NCBI RefSeq assembly: GCF_900129455.1
Contig: NZ_FQVU01000005.1
Location: 336,734 to 400,733 of the forward strand
Length of the DNA stretch: 64,000 nucleotides
Direction of reading: 5' to 3'
DNA from: Jatrophihabitans endophyticus
Lineage (GTDB): Bacteria; Actinomycetota; Actinomycetes; Mycobacteriales; Jatrophihabitantaceae
Below the pieces are notes generated by a model. That model saw only the letters and a list, made by a program, of their open reading frames with translations, ran no database searches and was not told where the DNA came from. Positions 18,815 through 27,342 of this stretch are shown here, one piece after another. The translations under genes were made by a program, and so were the position numbers. Positions within the stretch are counted from its first letter, which is position 1; each line of letters begins with the position of its first letter.

Positions 18815-20368
18815 CTAATGCGCGTGGTCGACCGAGTCGTCGTCGGCGAGCGCGTGGGTGAGTCCCTCGTACCGCGTGCGGTCCGTCGCCCGCAGGTACA
18901 GGCCGTACAGCGCGCCGCCGGCGAAGGCGACGAAGACCAGCGAGACCATCAGGACGGCGACGCCGCCCGACACCGCCAGCAGCACGTCGAGGCTGCGCAG
19001 CGTGAAGGTGAGCAGCACGGCCAGACCGATGATCGCGAGCACCGGGGCGACGCGGGTGTTCCAGACGCGGTCGTCGAGCTTGGTGCGGGCGAAGAAGACG
19101 AGGACGGCGACGGCGGCGAGCAGTTGCGACGCGATGACCGCGATGGCACCGATGCCGGTGGCCCAGGTGAAGAGCGTCGCGAACGGGTCCTGCCCGAGGG
19201 CGGCGAACACGACGACCACGATCAGCACCGAGGCGGTCTGCACGATCGAGGCCACCCACGGCGTCTGCCGCCGCGCGGTCGTCCACCCCAGCGGCTGCCA
19301 CAACAGGCTCTGCCGGCCCAGGGAGAAGAGGTAGCGCGCCACGTTGTTGTGGAAGGTGACGATGGCGGCGAGCGTCGCCGTCACGATGAGGATCTGGTAG
19401 ATCCGGGTGACGCCGCCGCCGATCAGCTCGTCGCTCACCGCGAAGATGAAGTTGCCGCCGGTGCGGTCGGACAACCCGATCACCTCGTTCAGCCCCACGG
19501 CGTTGACGACGAGCCAGCCCGACGCCGCGTAGAGCAGACCCATGAAGGCCACCGAGATGTAGGTGGCGCGGGGGATCGTGCGCTTCGGGTCACGCGCCTC
19601 CTCGCTGTAGATGGCCGATCCCTCGAAGCCGATGAACGACGCGTGCGCGAACATCAGCGCGACGCCGAGACCGGCACCGAAGACGGCATGTGGCGCGAAC
19701 GGTTCGACGCTGAAGTCCGACACCGGGGTCACCTTGCCGCTCAGCCCGAACGCGCTGAGCACGACGATCATCGTCACCTCGAGCGTCATGAAGACGCCCA
19801 GCACCTTCGCGCCGGAGTGGACGCCCTGGATGCCGAGACCGAGACAGGCGATCATCGCGACGATCGCGCAGACCCACCACGGCACGGACGCGCCGGTGAG
19901 GTCGTCGATCAGCGCGGACGCGTAGTAGCCGAAACCGCCGTACAGCCCGGCCTGGATGGCGGTGTAGGCGAACGTCGCCAGGAACGCCGACCCGAGACCC
20001 GGGACGCGGCCGAGCCCCAGCGTGACGTAGGCGTAGAACGCGCCGGCGTTCGTCACGTGCCGCGACATCGCGACGTAGCCCACGGCGAAGATCATGAGGA
20101 TGACGGCGGCCAACACGAACGCGCCCGGCATCCCGATGCCGTTGCCTGCGCTGATCATGATCGGGAAGAGCGCGATCACGACGGTGAGCGGCGAGGCGGC
20201 GGCGATGATGTAGAAGAAGATGCTCGGCACGCCCAGCGTGTTCCGCTTCAGGCCGTGATGCCGGCGCCGGTCGGGCGGCGCGTCGTGCGGCGCGTCGGGC
20301 AGCGCGTCGGGCAGCGGGGCGGGTACGCGCTCGCGGGGCAGCGGCGGGGCGTCCTCGGGGATGGTCAA
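18815..20368 (-). CDS. APC family amino acid/polyamine permease
   Basis: A 517-residue transporter with about 12 membrane segments after a Pro-rich cytoplasmic leader. APC landmarks include FPIMISAGNGIGMPGAF, FIGFEGSAIYSEEARDPKRTIPRATYIS (first part most conserved) and the late segments around RYLFSLGRQ. TTG at 20368 is chosen as start because GAGGAG lies 6 nt upstream; a longer frame to 20431 is possible. Two TTTCAC-type boxes at 20517-20552 lie upstream and link it to the local IclR regulator. The likely substrate is an amino acid or polyamine degraded by the neighbouring aldehyde dehydrogenase. Confidence 0.9.
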   Translation of the reverse strand: MTIPEDAPPLPRERVPAPLPDALPDAPHDAPPDRRRHHGLKRNTLGVPSIFFYIIAAASPLTVVIALFPIMISAGNGIGMPGAFVLAAVILMIFAVGYVAMSRHVTNAGAFYAYVTLGLGRVPGLGSAFLATFAYTAIQAGLYGGFGYYASALIDDLTGASVPWWVCAIVAMIACLGLGIQGVHSGAKVLGVFMTLEVTMIVVLSAFGLSGKVTPVSDFSVEPFAPHAVFGAGLGVALMFAHASFIGFEGSAIYSEEARDPKRTIPRATYISVAFMGLLYAASGWLVVNAVGLNEVIGLSDRTGGNFIFAVSDELIGGGVTRIYQILIVTATLAAIVTFHNNVARYLFSLGRQSLLWQPLGWTTARRQTPWVASIVQTASVLIVVVVFAALGQDPFATLFTWATGIGAIAVIASQLLAAVAVLVFFARTKLDDRVWNTRVAPVLAIIGLAVLLTFTLRSLDVLLAVSGGVAVLMVSLVFVAFAGGALYGLYLRATDRTRYEGLTHALADDDSVDHAH

Positions 20369-20516
20369 CGCAGGCTCCTCTGTCGATGGCGGCGGCGCGG
20401 GCGGGCCGGTCCGCACGCCGTCGTGGCGCACCGGCGACCGGCCGGTCGCGGCAGTCGGGCACCGTGGCGCTGCGATGCCGGAGCAATCGCGCGGCTGTCA
20501 CCTCGTCACCCGACTG

Positions 20517-20552
20517 TTTCACTGAGTGCAACAACAGTTTTGGTGGGTGAAA
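20517..20552. promoter_or_regulatory. Paired IclR-type boxes upstream of the APC permease
   Basis: TTTCACTGAGTGCAA (20517-20531) is followed 21 bp later by an inverted TTTCAC half-box (20538-20552, read on the minus strand). The same TTTCAY element recurs near 22579, 22669, 22703, 23805 and 23825. It lies in the 256-bp leader of the permease gene; no gene is seen in this gap. Confidence 0.5.
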
Positions 20553-20624
20553 ACTAGGTCGCGGTTCGCGCGGGTGTCAAGGGGGCGGCGACGGCGGGTC
20601 CGGCGTGTCGTCGCCGCGCATCGG

Positions 20625-21803
20625 TCATGGCGAGGGCGCGCGACCGCCGCGGTGGACGCCGGCGCGCCCGAGCGTGCCGGCCAGCACGATGAACGGCGGC
20701 ACCAGCCACAGGGCCGCCGCCACCGAGGTGCCCTGGGCCACCAGCCCGATGAGGCTCGGGCCGAGCAGCATGCCGGCGTAACCCATGCCGGTGACCACCG
20801 CGATCTGACGTCCGGCAGGCCCGGGCGGGGCCGGCGCCGAGCCGAAAAACAGCGGCGTCATGATCGACAGGCCGAGGCCGGCGAGGCCGAAGCCGATCAC
20901 CGCGCCGACCAGGACACCGCTGGCGAAACCCGCCGCCAGCCCGCCCCCGCCGAGGACCGTGGCGACGGCGAGGGAGCGTGTGACGCCCACGCGGTCCATC
21001 ACCCGGTCGCCGACGAGTCGACCGCCGGTCATGCCCGCGCAGAACGCCGCGTACGCCGAGGCCGTCCAGATCCCGGACGCGTCGAGGTGGGTCCGCAGGT
21101 AGATCGCGCTCCAGTCGATCGCGACCCCCTCGGCCAGCAGCGAGGAGACGGCCGCGGTGCCGAGCAGGGCGAGCCGCAGATCGAACACACGACGCCGCGG
21201 TCCTGCCGCGTCGACGGCCACCTCGGGCGCCGCCGGACGGTCGGGCAACAGGCCCGTCCGCACGACCGAGAACGCGCCGAGCACGGCCGCGGCCAGCAGC
21301 GCCTGCTGCACCGGGACGGGCAGGTCCAGCGCCGCGCCGATCCCGCCGGCGAACGCCCCGACGAAGGTCGCGACGCTCCACAGCGCATGCAGGCCGGCGA
21401 AGATGCGCCGGCCGTACGCCACCTCGAGCTCGACGCCCTGCGCGTTCATCGCGACGTCCTGACCACCCATCGCGAGACCCCAGACGGCGAGGGTGAGGAA
21501 GAGCGTGACGAGGTTGGTGGCGAGACCGGGCAGCACGGCCGCGACGCCGTAGCCGTAGGACGCCGCACGGGCCACGCGGTCGCTGCCGTACCGGTGGCAG
21601 GCGGCGCCGGCCAGTCGTGCGGCGAGCAGGTTGCCGACGGCGACGCCGAGCAAGGCGAGGCCGAGCGAGCCGGGGCGCAGGCCGAGGTCGGCGGCGACGG
21701 TCGGGATCCGCGGTGCCCAGGCGCCGACGAGCAGCCCATTGACGGCGAAGACGGTGCCGATCGAGCGGCGCGAACGGGACAGGGAGGCGGTCGATGCGGT
21801 CAC
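20625..21803 (-). CDS. MFS transporter
   Basis: A 392-residue major facilitator protein with about 12 membrane segments, beginning SIGTVFAVNGLLVGAWAPRIPT. Segments AMGGQDVAMNAQGVELE and FCAGMTGGRLVGDRV match the YbjJ/FucP-like MFS subgroup. The substrate is unknown. It is 10 bp downstream of the IclR gene on the same strand and is probably co-transcribed with it. Confidence 0.88.
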   Translation of the reverse strand: MTASTASLSRSRRSIGTVFAVNGLLVGAWAPRIPTVAADLGLRPGSLGLALLGVAVGNLLAARLAGAACHRYGSDRVARAASYGYGVAAVLPGLATNLVTLFLTLAVWGLAMGGQDVAMNAQGVELEVAYGRRIFAGLHALWSVATFVGAFAGGIGAALDLPVPVQQALLAAAVLGAFSVVRTGLLPDRPAAPEVAVDAAGPRRRVFDLRLALLGTAAVSSLLAEGVAIDWSAIYLRTHLDASGIWTASAYAAFCAGMTGGRLVGDRVMDRVGVTRSLAVATVLGGGGLAAGFASGVLVGAVIGFGLAGLGLSIMTPLFFGSAPAPPGPAGRQIAVVTGMGYAGMLLGPSLIGLVAQGTSVAAALWLVPPFIVLAGTLGRAGVHRGGRAPSP

Positions 21804-21813
21804 GCGCGCCCGG

Positions 21814-22584
21814 TCAGCCGAGTTCGGCGCCGAGCTGGTCGGCGCAGGCGCGTACCCGCCGGCCGACCGCCTCGGTGGTGGCGGGGTCGAGCCGGTGCGT
21901 CAGGAAGCTGACGCTGATGGCGTAGACCGCCGGGCCGCCGGACGGGCGCGGGACGGCCGCGGCGAGGCAGGTGAGGTCCTCGTCGGCCTCTTCGTGGTCG
22001 ACCGCGTAACCCTGCCGGCGCACGCCCTCCAACTCGGCGGCGAGCCGGGAGAGGCTGGTGATGGTCCGCGGCGTGAAGGCGGGCAGCTTGCGCGAGCCCA
22101 CCAGCTCGCGCCACGCGGAGGCGTCCATGGTGGCCAGCAGCGCCTTGCCCAGGGCGGACGCGTGCCAGGGGTCGACCTGGCCGACGTCGCTGACCTTCTT
22201 GACCGCGCGGCCGCCCTCGAGCACGTCGACGAGCACCACGCTGCGGTCGCGGCGCATGGCGAAGTTGACCGTCTCGTTGTACTCGCGGACCAGGCTCTCC
22301 ATCACCGGGCGCACGAGCGCCCGCGGCACGTAGCGGTCGAGGGCGCGCTGGCCGAGCCGGAAGGCCTCCCAGCCGAGCTGGTAGCGCGGCCCGTCGAGCC
22401 GCTCGATGAAGCCCAGCGCCGTGAGCGTGCTCAGGTACCGCAGTGTCGTGGCCTCGTTGAGGCCGGCGCGCCGGGCGACCTCGGCGAGGTGCGCCGTCTC
22501 GGCCTGCTCGACCGCCTGCAGCACCTTGACCGTGCGCTCGACGCCGATCAGGTTCGTGCCCGACTTCTCCGCCTCGTCTTTCAC
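21814..22584 (-). CDS. IclR family transcriptional regulator
   Basis: A 256-residue IclR protein. The N-terminal winged helix (VERTVKVLQAVEQAE, LAEVARRAGLNEATTLRYLSTL) precedes the effector domain with DPWHASALGKALLA and QGYAVDHEEADEDLTCLAAAV. A GTG start at 22584 is preferred because the helix-turn-helix lies at a normal distance; GTG at 22602 is possible. The TTTCAC-TCG-GTGAA palindrome spans this start, suggesting autoregulation. Matching boxes mark the APC permease, the gene at 22719 and the aldehyde dehydrogenase. Confidence 0.9.
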   Translation of the reverse strand: MKDEAEKSGTNLIGVERTVKVLQAVEQAETAHLAEVARRAGLNEATTLRYLSTLTALGFIERLDGPRYQLGWEAFRLGQRALDRYVPRALVRPVMESLVREYNETVNFAMRRDRSVVLVDVLEGGRAVKKVSDVGQVDPWHASALGKALLATMDASAWRELVGSRKLPAFTPRTITSLSRLAAELEGVRRQGYAVDHEEADEDLTCLAAAVPRPSGGPAVYAISVSFLTHRLDPATTEAVGRRVRACADQLGAELG

Positions 22585-22593
22585 TCGGTGAAG
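22579..22593. promoter_or_regulatory. Palindromic IclR box at the iclR start
   Basis: TTTCAC-TCG-GTGAAG has perfect TTCAC/GTGAA arms around a 3-nt centre. It overlaps the proposed GTG start of the IclR gene, consistent with roadblock autorepression. It is the most symmetric member of the local TTTCAY box family and probably defines the dimer site. Confidence 0.5.
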
Positions 22594-22668
22594 GGTACCA
22601 ACGCTCACATGCGCGCCGGACGGGCTCGGGCAGCGGTGGTCCTTGACAGTCGTCAGCCTCATCCCTAC

Positions 22669-22703
22669 TTTCATTCATCGGAACTAGCTTGCACTGAATG
22701 AAA
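22669..22703. promoter_or_regulatory. Paired inverted IclR boxes upstream of the gene at 22719
   Basis: CTTTCATTCA (22668-22677) and TGAATGAAAG (22695-22704) form a perfect 10-bp inverted repeat with a 17-nt spacer. Each arm begins a 15-bp box, with centres 20 bp apart. The pair sits in the 134-bp divergent region between the IclR gene and the gene at 22719. Confidence 0.6.
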
Positions 22704-22718
22704 GAATGGAGATCGAGG

Positions 22719-23681
22719 ATGACGAGTACCGCAGCGGCGTCGAACGGCACCCGGACGGCGCCCGACGGGGCCGCGATCCTCGCGGCGCAGGGCTACCTGG
22801 AGTCCGACGACTACGCGCTGACGACCTCGCCCCTCGCCTTCGACGACGGCGGCAACTACCGCCTGGAGATCTCCGGCATCGAGCGGCTGTCGACGATGCA
22901 GGCGATGCTCGACGAGGCGCGGCGCGAGGGCGTCTTCGTGAACCGGGTCGTGGCCTTCGGCGGCGGCGCGACGCTGCTGAGCCGCAGCGAGCTCGCCGAG
23001 GTCTCGGCCGCCGCGACCGAGAACGACATCGACCTCGTCGCCGTGCCCGGGCCGCGCACCGGCTGGGACCTCGGCCGCCAGGCGCTCAGCACCGAGGGCC
23101 AGTCGGGCGGCCGGCGCGTGCGCGGCCTCGACAACGTCCGCAACCTGCTCAACGACTACATCCGCATCTTCTCCACCGGCATCCGCGGCGTGCTCGTGTG
23201 GGACGAGGGCGTGCTCGACATCCTGAACAAGGCGCGCGCCGCCGGCGACATCCCGGCCGACGCCCGCTTCAAGGTGTCGGTCTACACCGGTCACGCCAAC
23301 CCGGCGGCGATCCGCATCGTCCAGGATCTCGGCGCGGACAGCCTGAACCCGGTCGGCGACCTCGGCCTACCCATGCTCGCCGGCATCCGCCGCAACGTGA
23401 CCCTGCCGCTGGACGTCTGGGCCATCACCTTCGAGTCCTTCGGCGGCATGAACCGGCTCTACGACGCCGGCGAGATCGCGCGCATCGCCGGCCCGGTGTA
23501 TTTCAAGGTGGAGCCCGGCGAGTCCGAGGGCGTCATGTACAACAGCTGGATCGAGCCCGAGTTCCACGAGCGGCTGGTCCGCCACAAGGTGCGTCACTGC
23601 GCGATCCTCAACGAGCTCGTCGCCGCGCACAGCCCCGGCATCGCGGTGTCGCCGCAGCGCGCCGCCACGTCCGCCGGCTGA
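22719..23681 (+). CDS. Uncharacterised TIM-barrel-like protein (distantly U32-peptidase-like)
   Basis: I do not recognise a named family. The 320-residue protein has alternating strand/helix segments suggestive of a TIM barrel, for example VNRVVAFGGGATLLS, DIDLVAVPGPRTGWDLG, GIRGVLVWDEGVLDIL, FKVSVYTGHANPAAIRI and LPLDVWAITFESFGG. This pattern is faintly reminiscent of U32-type proteins. No signal peptide is present. ATG at 22719 is favoured over 22698 because GGAG lies 7 nt upstream and the earlier ATG falls in the operator. It is transcribed from an IclR-boxed promoter next to the aldehyde dehydrogenase, so a metabolic enzyme role is likely. Confidence 0.6.
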   Translation: MTSTAAASNGTRTAPDGAAILAAQGYLESDDYALTTSPLAFDDGGNYRLEISGIERLSTMQAMLDEARREGVFVNRVVAFGGGATLLSRSELAEVSAAATENDIDLVAVPGPRTGWDLGRQALSTEGQSGGRRVRGLDNVRNLLNDYIRIFSTGIRGVLVWDEGVLDILNKARAAGDIPADARFKVSVYTGHANPAAIRIVQDLGADSLNPVGDLGLPMLAGIRRNVTLPLDVWAITFESFGGMNRLYDAGEIARIAGPVYFKVEPGESEGVMYNSWIEPEFHERLVRHKVRHCAILNELVAAHSPGIAVSPQRAATSAG

Positions 23682-23739
23682 CCGCGCCCATCGCCGTGGC
23701 GGCGTGTCCCGTCACGGCCCGGCGTCGGCGCACCACCGT

Positions 23740-23755
23740 GCGTACATTTGTACGC
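23740..23755. promoter_or_regulatory. GCGTACA-TT-TGTACGC palindrome
   Basis: A perfect 7-bp-arm dyad with a 2-nt centre, 95 bp upstream of the aldehyde dehydrogenase start. Its shape is typical of a TetR-family operator, and a TetR gene lies at 29097 in the same region. I found no second copy near the TetR gene. Confidence 0.4.
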
Positions 23756-23790
23756 GCTACCCGGTGACGGTGCGCGGCGCGTTCCTACCC

Positions 23791-23825
23791 TCGCATCAAG
23801 TGAAACTCAGTATCACTGAATGAAA
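23791..23825. promoter_or_regulatory. Paired IclR boxes upstream of the aldehyde dehydrogenase
   Basis: Read on the minus strand, TTTCACTTGATGCGA (23805-23791) and TTTCATTCAGTGATA (23825-23811) are two boxes with centres 20 bp apart. The second shares the 13-mer CACTGAATGAAAG with the promoter at 22692. This repeats the two-box architecture seen at 20517 and 22669. Confidence 0.55.
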
Positions 23826-23834
23826 GGCGTGATC

Positions 23835-25274
23835 ATGACGGGCAGTCCCACCACGATGTACGTCGACGGGGCCTGGGTCCCCGCCGCGGACGGCCGGGTC
23901 GAGCCGGTGCGCGCACCGGCCACCGGCGAGGCGTACGCCGAGATCGCCCGCGGCGGTGCCGACGACGTCGATCGCGCCGTGGCGGCGGCCCACCGGGCGT
24001 TCGACGGCTGGTCGCGCACGACGCCGGCCGAGCGGTCGCGTGCGGTGCTCAAGCTGGCCGACCGCGTCGAGGAGGACGCCGAGAACCTCGCGCAGCTGGA
24101 GTCGCGCAACGTCGGCAAGCCGATCGGGCTGGCCCGCGAGGAGATGGAGATGATCCCCGACCATCTCCGCTTCTTCGCCGGTGCGGTGCGCAGCCTCGAC
24201 GGTCGCGCCGCGGGCGAGTACGTCGAGGGCCGCACCAGCATCATCCGGCGTGACCCGCTCGGTGTCGTCGGGTCGGTCGCGCCGTGGAACTACCCGCTGC
24301 TCATGGCCACCTGGAAGATCGCGCCCGCGATCCTCACCGGCAACACCCTCGTGCTCAAGCCGTCCGAGCACACGCCGCACACGGCCCTGCGCGTGGCCGA
24401 GCTCGCCAGTGACCTGTTGCCGCCCGGCGTGCTGAACGTCGTCACCGGCCACGGCGAGGACGTCGGTGCCCGCCTGGTGTCGCACCCGCTGGTACGCATG
24501 TCGAGCCTGACCGGGTCGGTGGCGACGGGCCGCGCGCTCCTGCACGCGGCGGCCGACACCAACCTCAAGCGGCTGCATCTCGAGCTCGGTGGCAAGGCGC
24601 CGGTGCTGGTCTACGACGACGCCGACCTCGACCTCGCCGTCGCGAAGATCATGGAGGGTGCGTTCTGCAACTCCGGCCAGGACTGCATGGCGGCCGCGCG
24701 GCTCTACGTCCACGACCGCGTGCACGACGACCTGGTGGGACGGCTGCAGCAGGCCGTCCAGAAGCTGTCGCTCGGCGACCTCGCCGACGAGGACACCGCG
24801 ATGGGCCCGGTCATCACGGCGCGGCACCGCGACCGCGTCGAGGGCTTCGTCGAGCGCGCGGCCGCCACCGGCCACACCGAGCTGATCCAGGGCGACAACC
24901 CCGGCACCGGCTTCTACACCGCCCCCACGCTCGTGGTCGGGGCGCGGCAGGGCGACGAGGTCGTCACCGACGAGATCTTCGGCCCGGTCGTGTCCGTCAC
25001 CCGATTCGCGGGATCCGACGACGTGGTCGGCTGGGCCAACGACACCGAGTACGGCCTCGCCTCGTCGGTGTTCACCAGCGACGTCGGCCGCGCGCTGTCG
25101 GTGTCGGCGCGGCTGCAGTTCGGCACCGTCTGGGTCAACGATCACCTGCCCGTGACCCCCGAGATGCCGCACGGCGGCTTCAAGCAGTCGGGCAACGGCA
25201 AGGACATGTCGACGTACTCGCTGGAGGAGTACACCGAGATCAAGCACGTCATGATCAACACGGCCGGCGTCTGA
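23835..25274 (+). CDS. Aldehyde dehydrogenase, gamma-aminobutyraldehyde dehydrogenase-like
   Basis: A 479-residue NAD(P)-dependent ALDH. It has PWNYPLLMATWKIAPAL-like coenzyme contacts (here PWNYPLLMATWKIAPAI), the general-base Glu in LELGGKAP, the catalytic Cys in NSGQDCMAA and the C-terminal PHGGFKQSGNGKDMS signature. The ending SLEEYTEIKHVM resembles PatD/YdcW-type enzymes that oxidise 4-aminobutanal to GABA; specificity is inferred. ATG at 23835 follows GAAAGG; the ATG at 23820 overlaps an operator. Its stop overlaps the next start by one base. Confidence 0.9.
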   Translation: MTGSPTTMYVDGAWVPAADGRVEPVRAPATGEAYAEIARGGADDVDRAVAAAHRAFDGWSRTTPAERSRAVLKLADRVEEDAENLAQLESRNVGKPIGLAREEMEMIPDHLRFFAGAVRSLDGRAAGEYVEGRTSIIRRDPLGVVGSVAPWNYPLLMATWKIAPAILTGNTLVLKPSEHTPHTALRVAELASDLLPPGVLNVVTGHGEDVGARLVSHPLVRMSSLTGSVATGRALLHAAADTNLKRLHLELGGKAPVLVYDDADLDLAVAKIMEGAFCNSGQDCMAAARLYVHDRVHDDLVGRLQQAVQKLSLGDLADEDTAMGPVITARHRDRVEGFVERAAATGHTELIQGDNPGTGFYTAPTLVVGARQGDEVVTDEIFGPVVSVTRFAGSDDVVGWANDTEYGLASSVFTSDVGRALSVSARLQFGTVWVNDHLPVTPEMPHGGFKQSGNGKDMSTYSLEEYTEIKHVMINTAGV

Positions 25275-25603
25275 TGGCCGGCACCACCGCCGTCAACACG
25301 TTCTCGCTGCGTGAGGGCGTCGGTGCCGCCGAGTTCGCGGCGTTCTCGCGCGATCTCGACCGCCCGACCTGCCTGGCGCTCGCCGAGGTCGAGTCCTTCG
25401 ACGTCTACCTCGTCGACCACGACCGCGACGGGTCCGCCGTGGACGTCGTCGAGGTGATGACGGTGACCGACTGGGATCGCTGGGTCGAGGTCCGCGACTC
25501 GGCACCGCAGCTGCGTCCCGTCGTCGACCGCTTCGAGCAGCTCGTCGACATCGCCACCGTCACCACGTACTTCACCCGCCGCACGACCGGCGAGGAGGCC
25601 TGA
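25274..25603 (+). CDS. Small uncharacterised protein (possible dimeric alpha/beta-barrel fold)
   Basis: A 109-residue soluble protein without recognisable catalytic motifs. VNTFSLREGVGAAEFAAFSRDLDRP at the start and VEVMTVTDWDRWVEVRDSA later give a beta-alpha-beta layout of the size seen in Dabb/EthD-like ferredoxin-fold proteins; this is only a fold guess. It shares single-base stop/start overlaps with the genes on both sides, so it is translated in step with the aldehyde dehydrogenase and the FAD oxidoreductase and probably acts in the same pathway. Confidence 0.75.
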   Translation: MAGTTAVNTFSLREGVGAAEFAAFSRDLDRPTCLALAEVESFDVYLVDHDRDGSAVDVVEVMTVTDWDRWVEVRDSAPQLRPVVDRFEQLVDIATVTTYFTRRTTGEEA

Positions 25604-27342
25604 TGCCCGAGGACACCCCCACGCAGGAGTACGACGCCGTCGTCGTCGGCGGGGGCCACAACGGCCTCGTCAGCGCCAACTACCTGGCCCGCGCCGGGAA
25701 GAAGGTGCTCGTCCTCGAGGCCCGCGACGTCGTCGGCGGCGCGTGCGTCACCGAGGAGCTGATCCCGGGCAGCAAGTGGTCGTCCTGCGCGTTCATCGCC
25801 GGCCTGCTGCGTCCGGAGATCATCGCGGAGCTGGAGCTGGAGAGGTACGGCCTCGACCTCTACCAGGGCGACGCGCTGTCCTTCAGCCTCTTCCCGGACG
25901 GCTCGCACCTGTTCCTGTGGAAGGAGATCGACCGCACGCTGCGCGAGATCGAGAAGCTGAACAAGCAGGACGCGCGGACGTACCTCGACTTCGGCCTGCG
26001 GCTGCAGAAGTTCGCCGGCATCGTGACGCCGTGGCTGTTGCGGCCGCCGCCGGAGCGATCGCAGCTGCTCGCGGCGTTCGAGGACGCCGGTGAGCAGAGC
26101 CTGTTCAACGAGTTCACGCTGCTGTCGGTGAGCGATCTGCTCGACCGCTACTTCACCGACGACCGGCTCAAGGCGCTGCTGACGTTCTTCGGCATGGTCT
26201 CCATCCACGGCGGCCCGTCGACCCCTGGCACGGCCTACACCTGGGGCCATCACTCGTGGGGCGAGTTCAAGGGCGCCTTCGGCCAGTTCGGCTTCGCCCG
26301 CGGCGGCATGGGCGCGATCACGCAAGCGCTCGCCGCGTCGGCGCGGGCGCACGGCGCGGAGATCCGCGTGTCGTCGCCGGTCGACCAGGTCGTGGTCGAA
26401 CGCGGCCGCGCGGTCGGCGTCCGGCTGGCCGACGGCGCGATCGTCCGCGCGCCGTACGTGCTGTCCAACGCCGATCCCAAGCGGTCGTTGCTGACGCTGC
26501 TCGCCCCCGGCGTGCTGTCGCGCGAGACCGAGCGGCGGGTGCGCGCCATCGACACCCGCGGCTCCATGGCCCGCATCCACCTGCTGATCGACGAGCTGCC
26601 GCAGTACCTGCCGTTCGCCGACGCGTCGGCCGGCCCGCAGCACGAGGGGCACCAGCTGCTCGGCGCGTCGGTCGAGGCGTTCGAGGAGGCCGCCGAGGCG
26701 CAGCGCCGCGGTGTCTTCCCGGAGCGATTCGTCATCGAGGCGGTCATCCAGTCCGTGCACGACGACTCGCTCGCTCCGGCGGGGCAGCACACGATGACGT
26801 TGGGCATCCAGCAACTGCCCTCGCAGCTCACCGGCACGACGTGGGGTGCGGAGAAGGAGCGCTGGGCCGACCTCGTGCTGGAAGAGCTGTACCGCTACGC
26901 GCCCAACCTGCGCGACCACGTGCTCGACCGGTACGTCATCACGCCCGAGGATCTCGCCACCGAGTGGTTCCTCACCGACGGCAACATCTTTCACGGCAGC
27001 ATGATGCTCGACCAGCTCTTCGGGGCCCGGCCGCTCGCCGAGCTCGCCGGCTACCGCACGCCGGTCGACGGCTACTACCTCTGCGGCTCGGGCACGCATC
27101 CGGGCGGCGGGGTCATGGGCGCCAACGGGCACAACGCGGCGCAGGTCGTCCTCGACGACATGGCCGGCGTGATCCGGGTCGCGCCGCGCACCCGCGTGGT
27201 CGGGGCGAGCCGGCGACCCTGGCAGGAGCGGGCGAGCGCGCGGGTCATGTCGACGCGGGCGGGCCGCTGGGTCGGTTTCCACGTCGCGCGCCGGCCGTCC
27301 CTGCGCAAGGTCACCGAGTACGCGGCCAAGGCCCGGCGGTGA
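25603..27342 (+). CDS. NAD(P)/FAD-dependent oxidoreductase, phytoene desaturase/PYROXD2-like
   Basis: A 579-residue flavoprotein. The N-terminal Rossmann dinucleotide motif VVVGGGHNGLVSANYLARAG continues into VLVLEARDVVGGACVTEE, the hallmark of the carotenoid-desaturase-like amine oxidase superfamily. The C-terminal FAD-binding part includes GYYLCGSGTHPGGGVMGANGHNAA (the GSGTHPGGGV core is diagnostic). It would oxidise C-C or C-N bonds of an unknown substrate. It lies in the ALDH operon, overlapping both neighbours by 1-4 nt. Confidence 0.9.
   Translation: MPEDTPTQEYDAVVVGGGHNGLVSANYLARAGKKVLVLEARDVVGGACVTEELIPGSKWSSCAFIAGLLRPEIIAELELERYGLDLYQGDALSFSLFPDGSHLFLWKEIDRTLREIEKLNKQDARTYLDFGLRLQKFAGIVTPWLLRPPPERSQLLAAFEDAGEQSLFNEFTLLSVSDLLDRYFTDDRLKALLTFFGMVSIHGGPSTPGTAYTWGHHSWGEFKGAFGQFGFARGGMGAITQALAASARAHGAEIRVSSPVDQVVVERGRAVGVRLADGAIVRAPYVLSNADPKRSLLTLLAPGVLSRETERRVRAIDTRGSMARIHLLIDELPQYLPFADASAGPQHEGHQLLGASVEAFEEAAEAQRRGVFPERFVIEAVIQSVHDDSLAPAGQHTMTLGIQQLPSQLTGTTWGAEKERWADLVLEELYRYAPNLRDHVLDRYVITPEDLATEWFLTDGNIFHGSMMLDQLFGARPLAELAGYRTPVDGYYLCGSGTHPGGGVMGANGHNAAQVVLDDMAGVIRVAPRTRVVGASRRPWQERASARVMSTRAGRWVGFHVARRPSLRKVTEYAAKARR

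Noticed and set aside
23820..23834. Earlier ATG for the aldehyde dehydrogenase (and 22698 for the gene at 22719)
   Set aside because: Both ATGs are created by the TGAATGAAAG operator sequence and lack a Shine-Dalgarno; the next ATGs are better placed.
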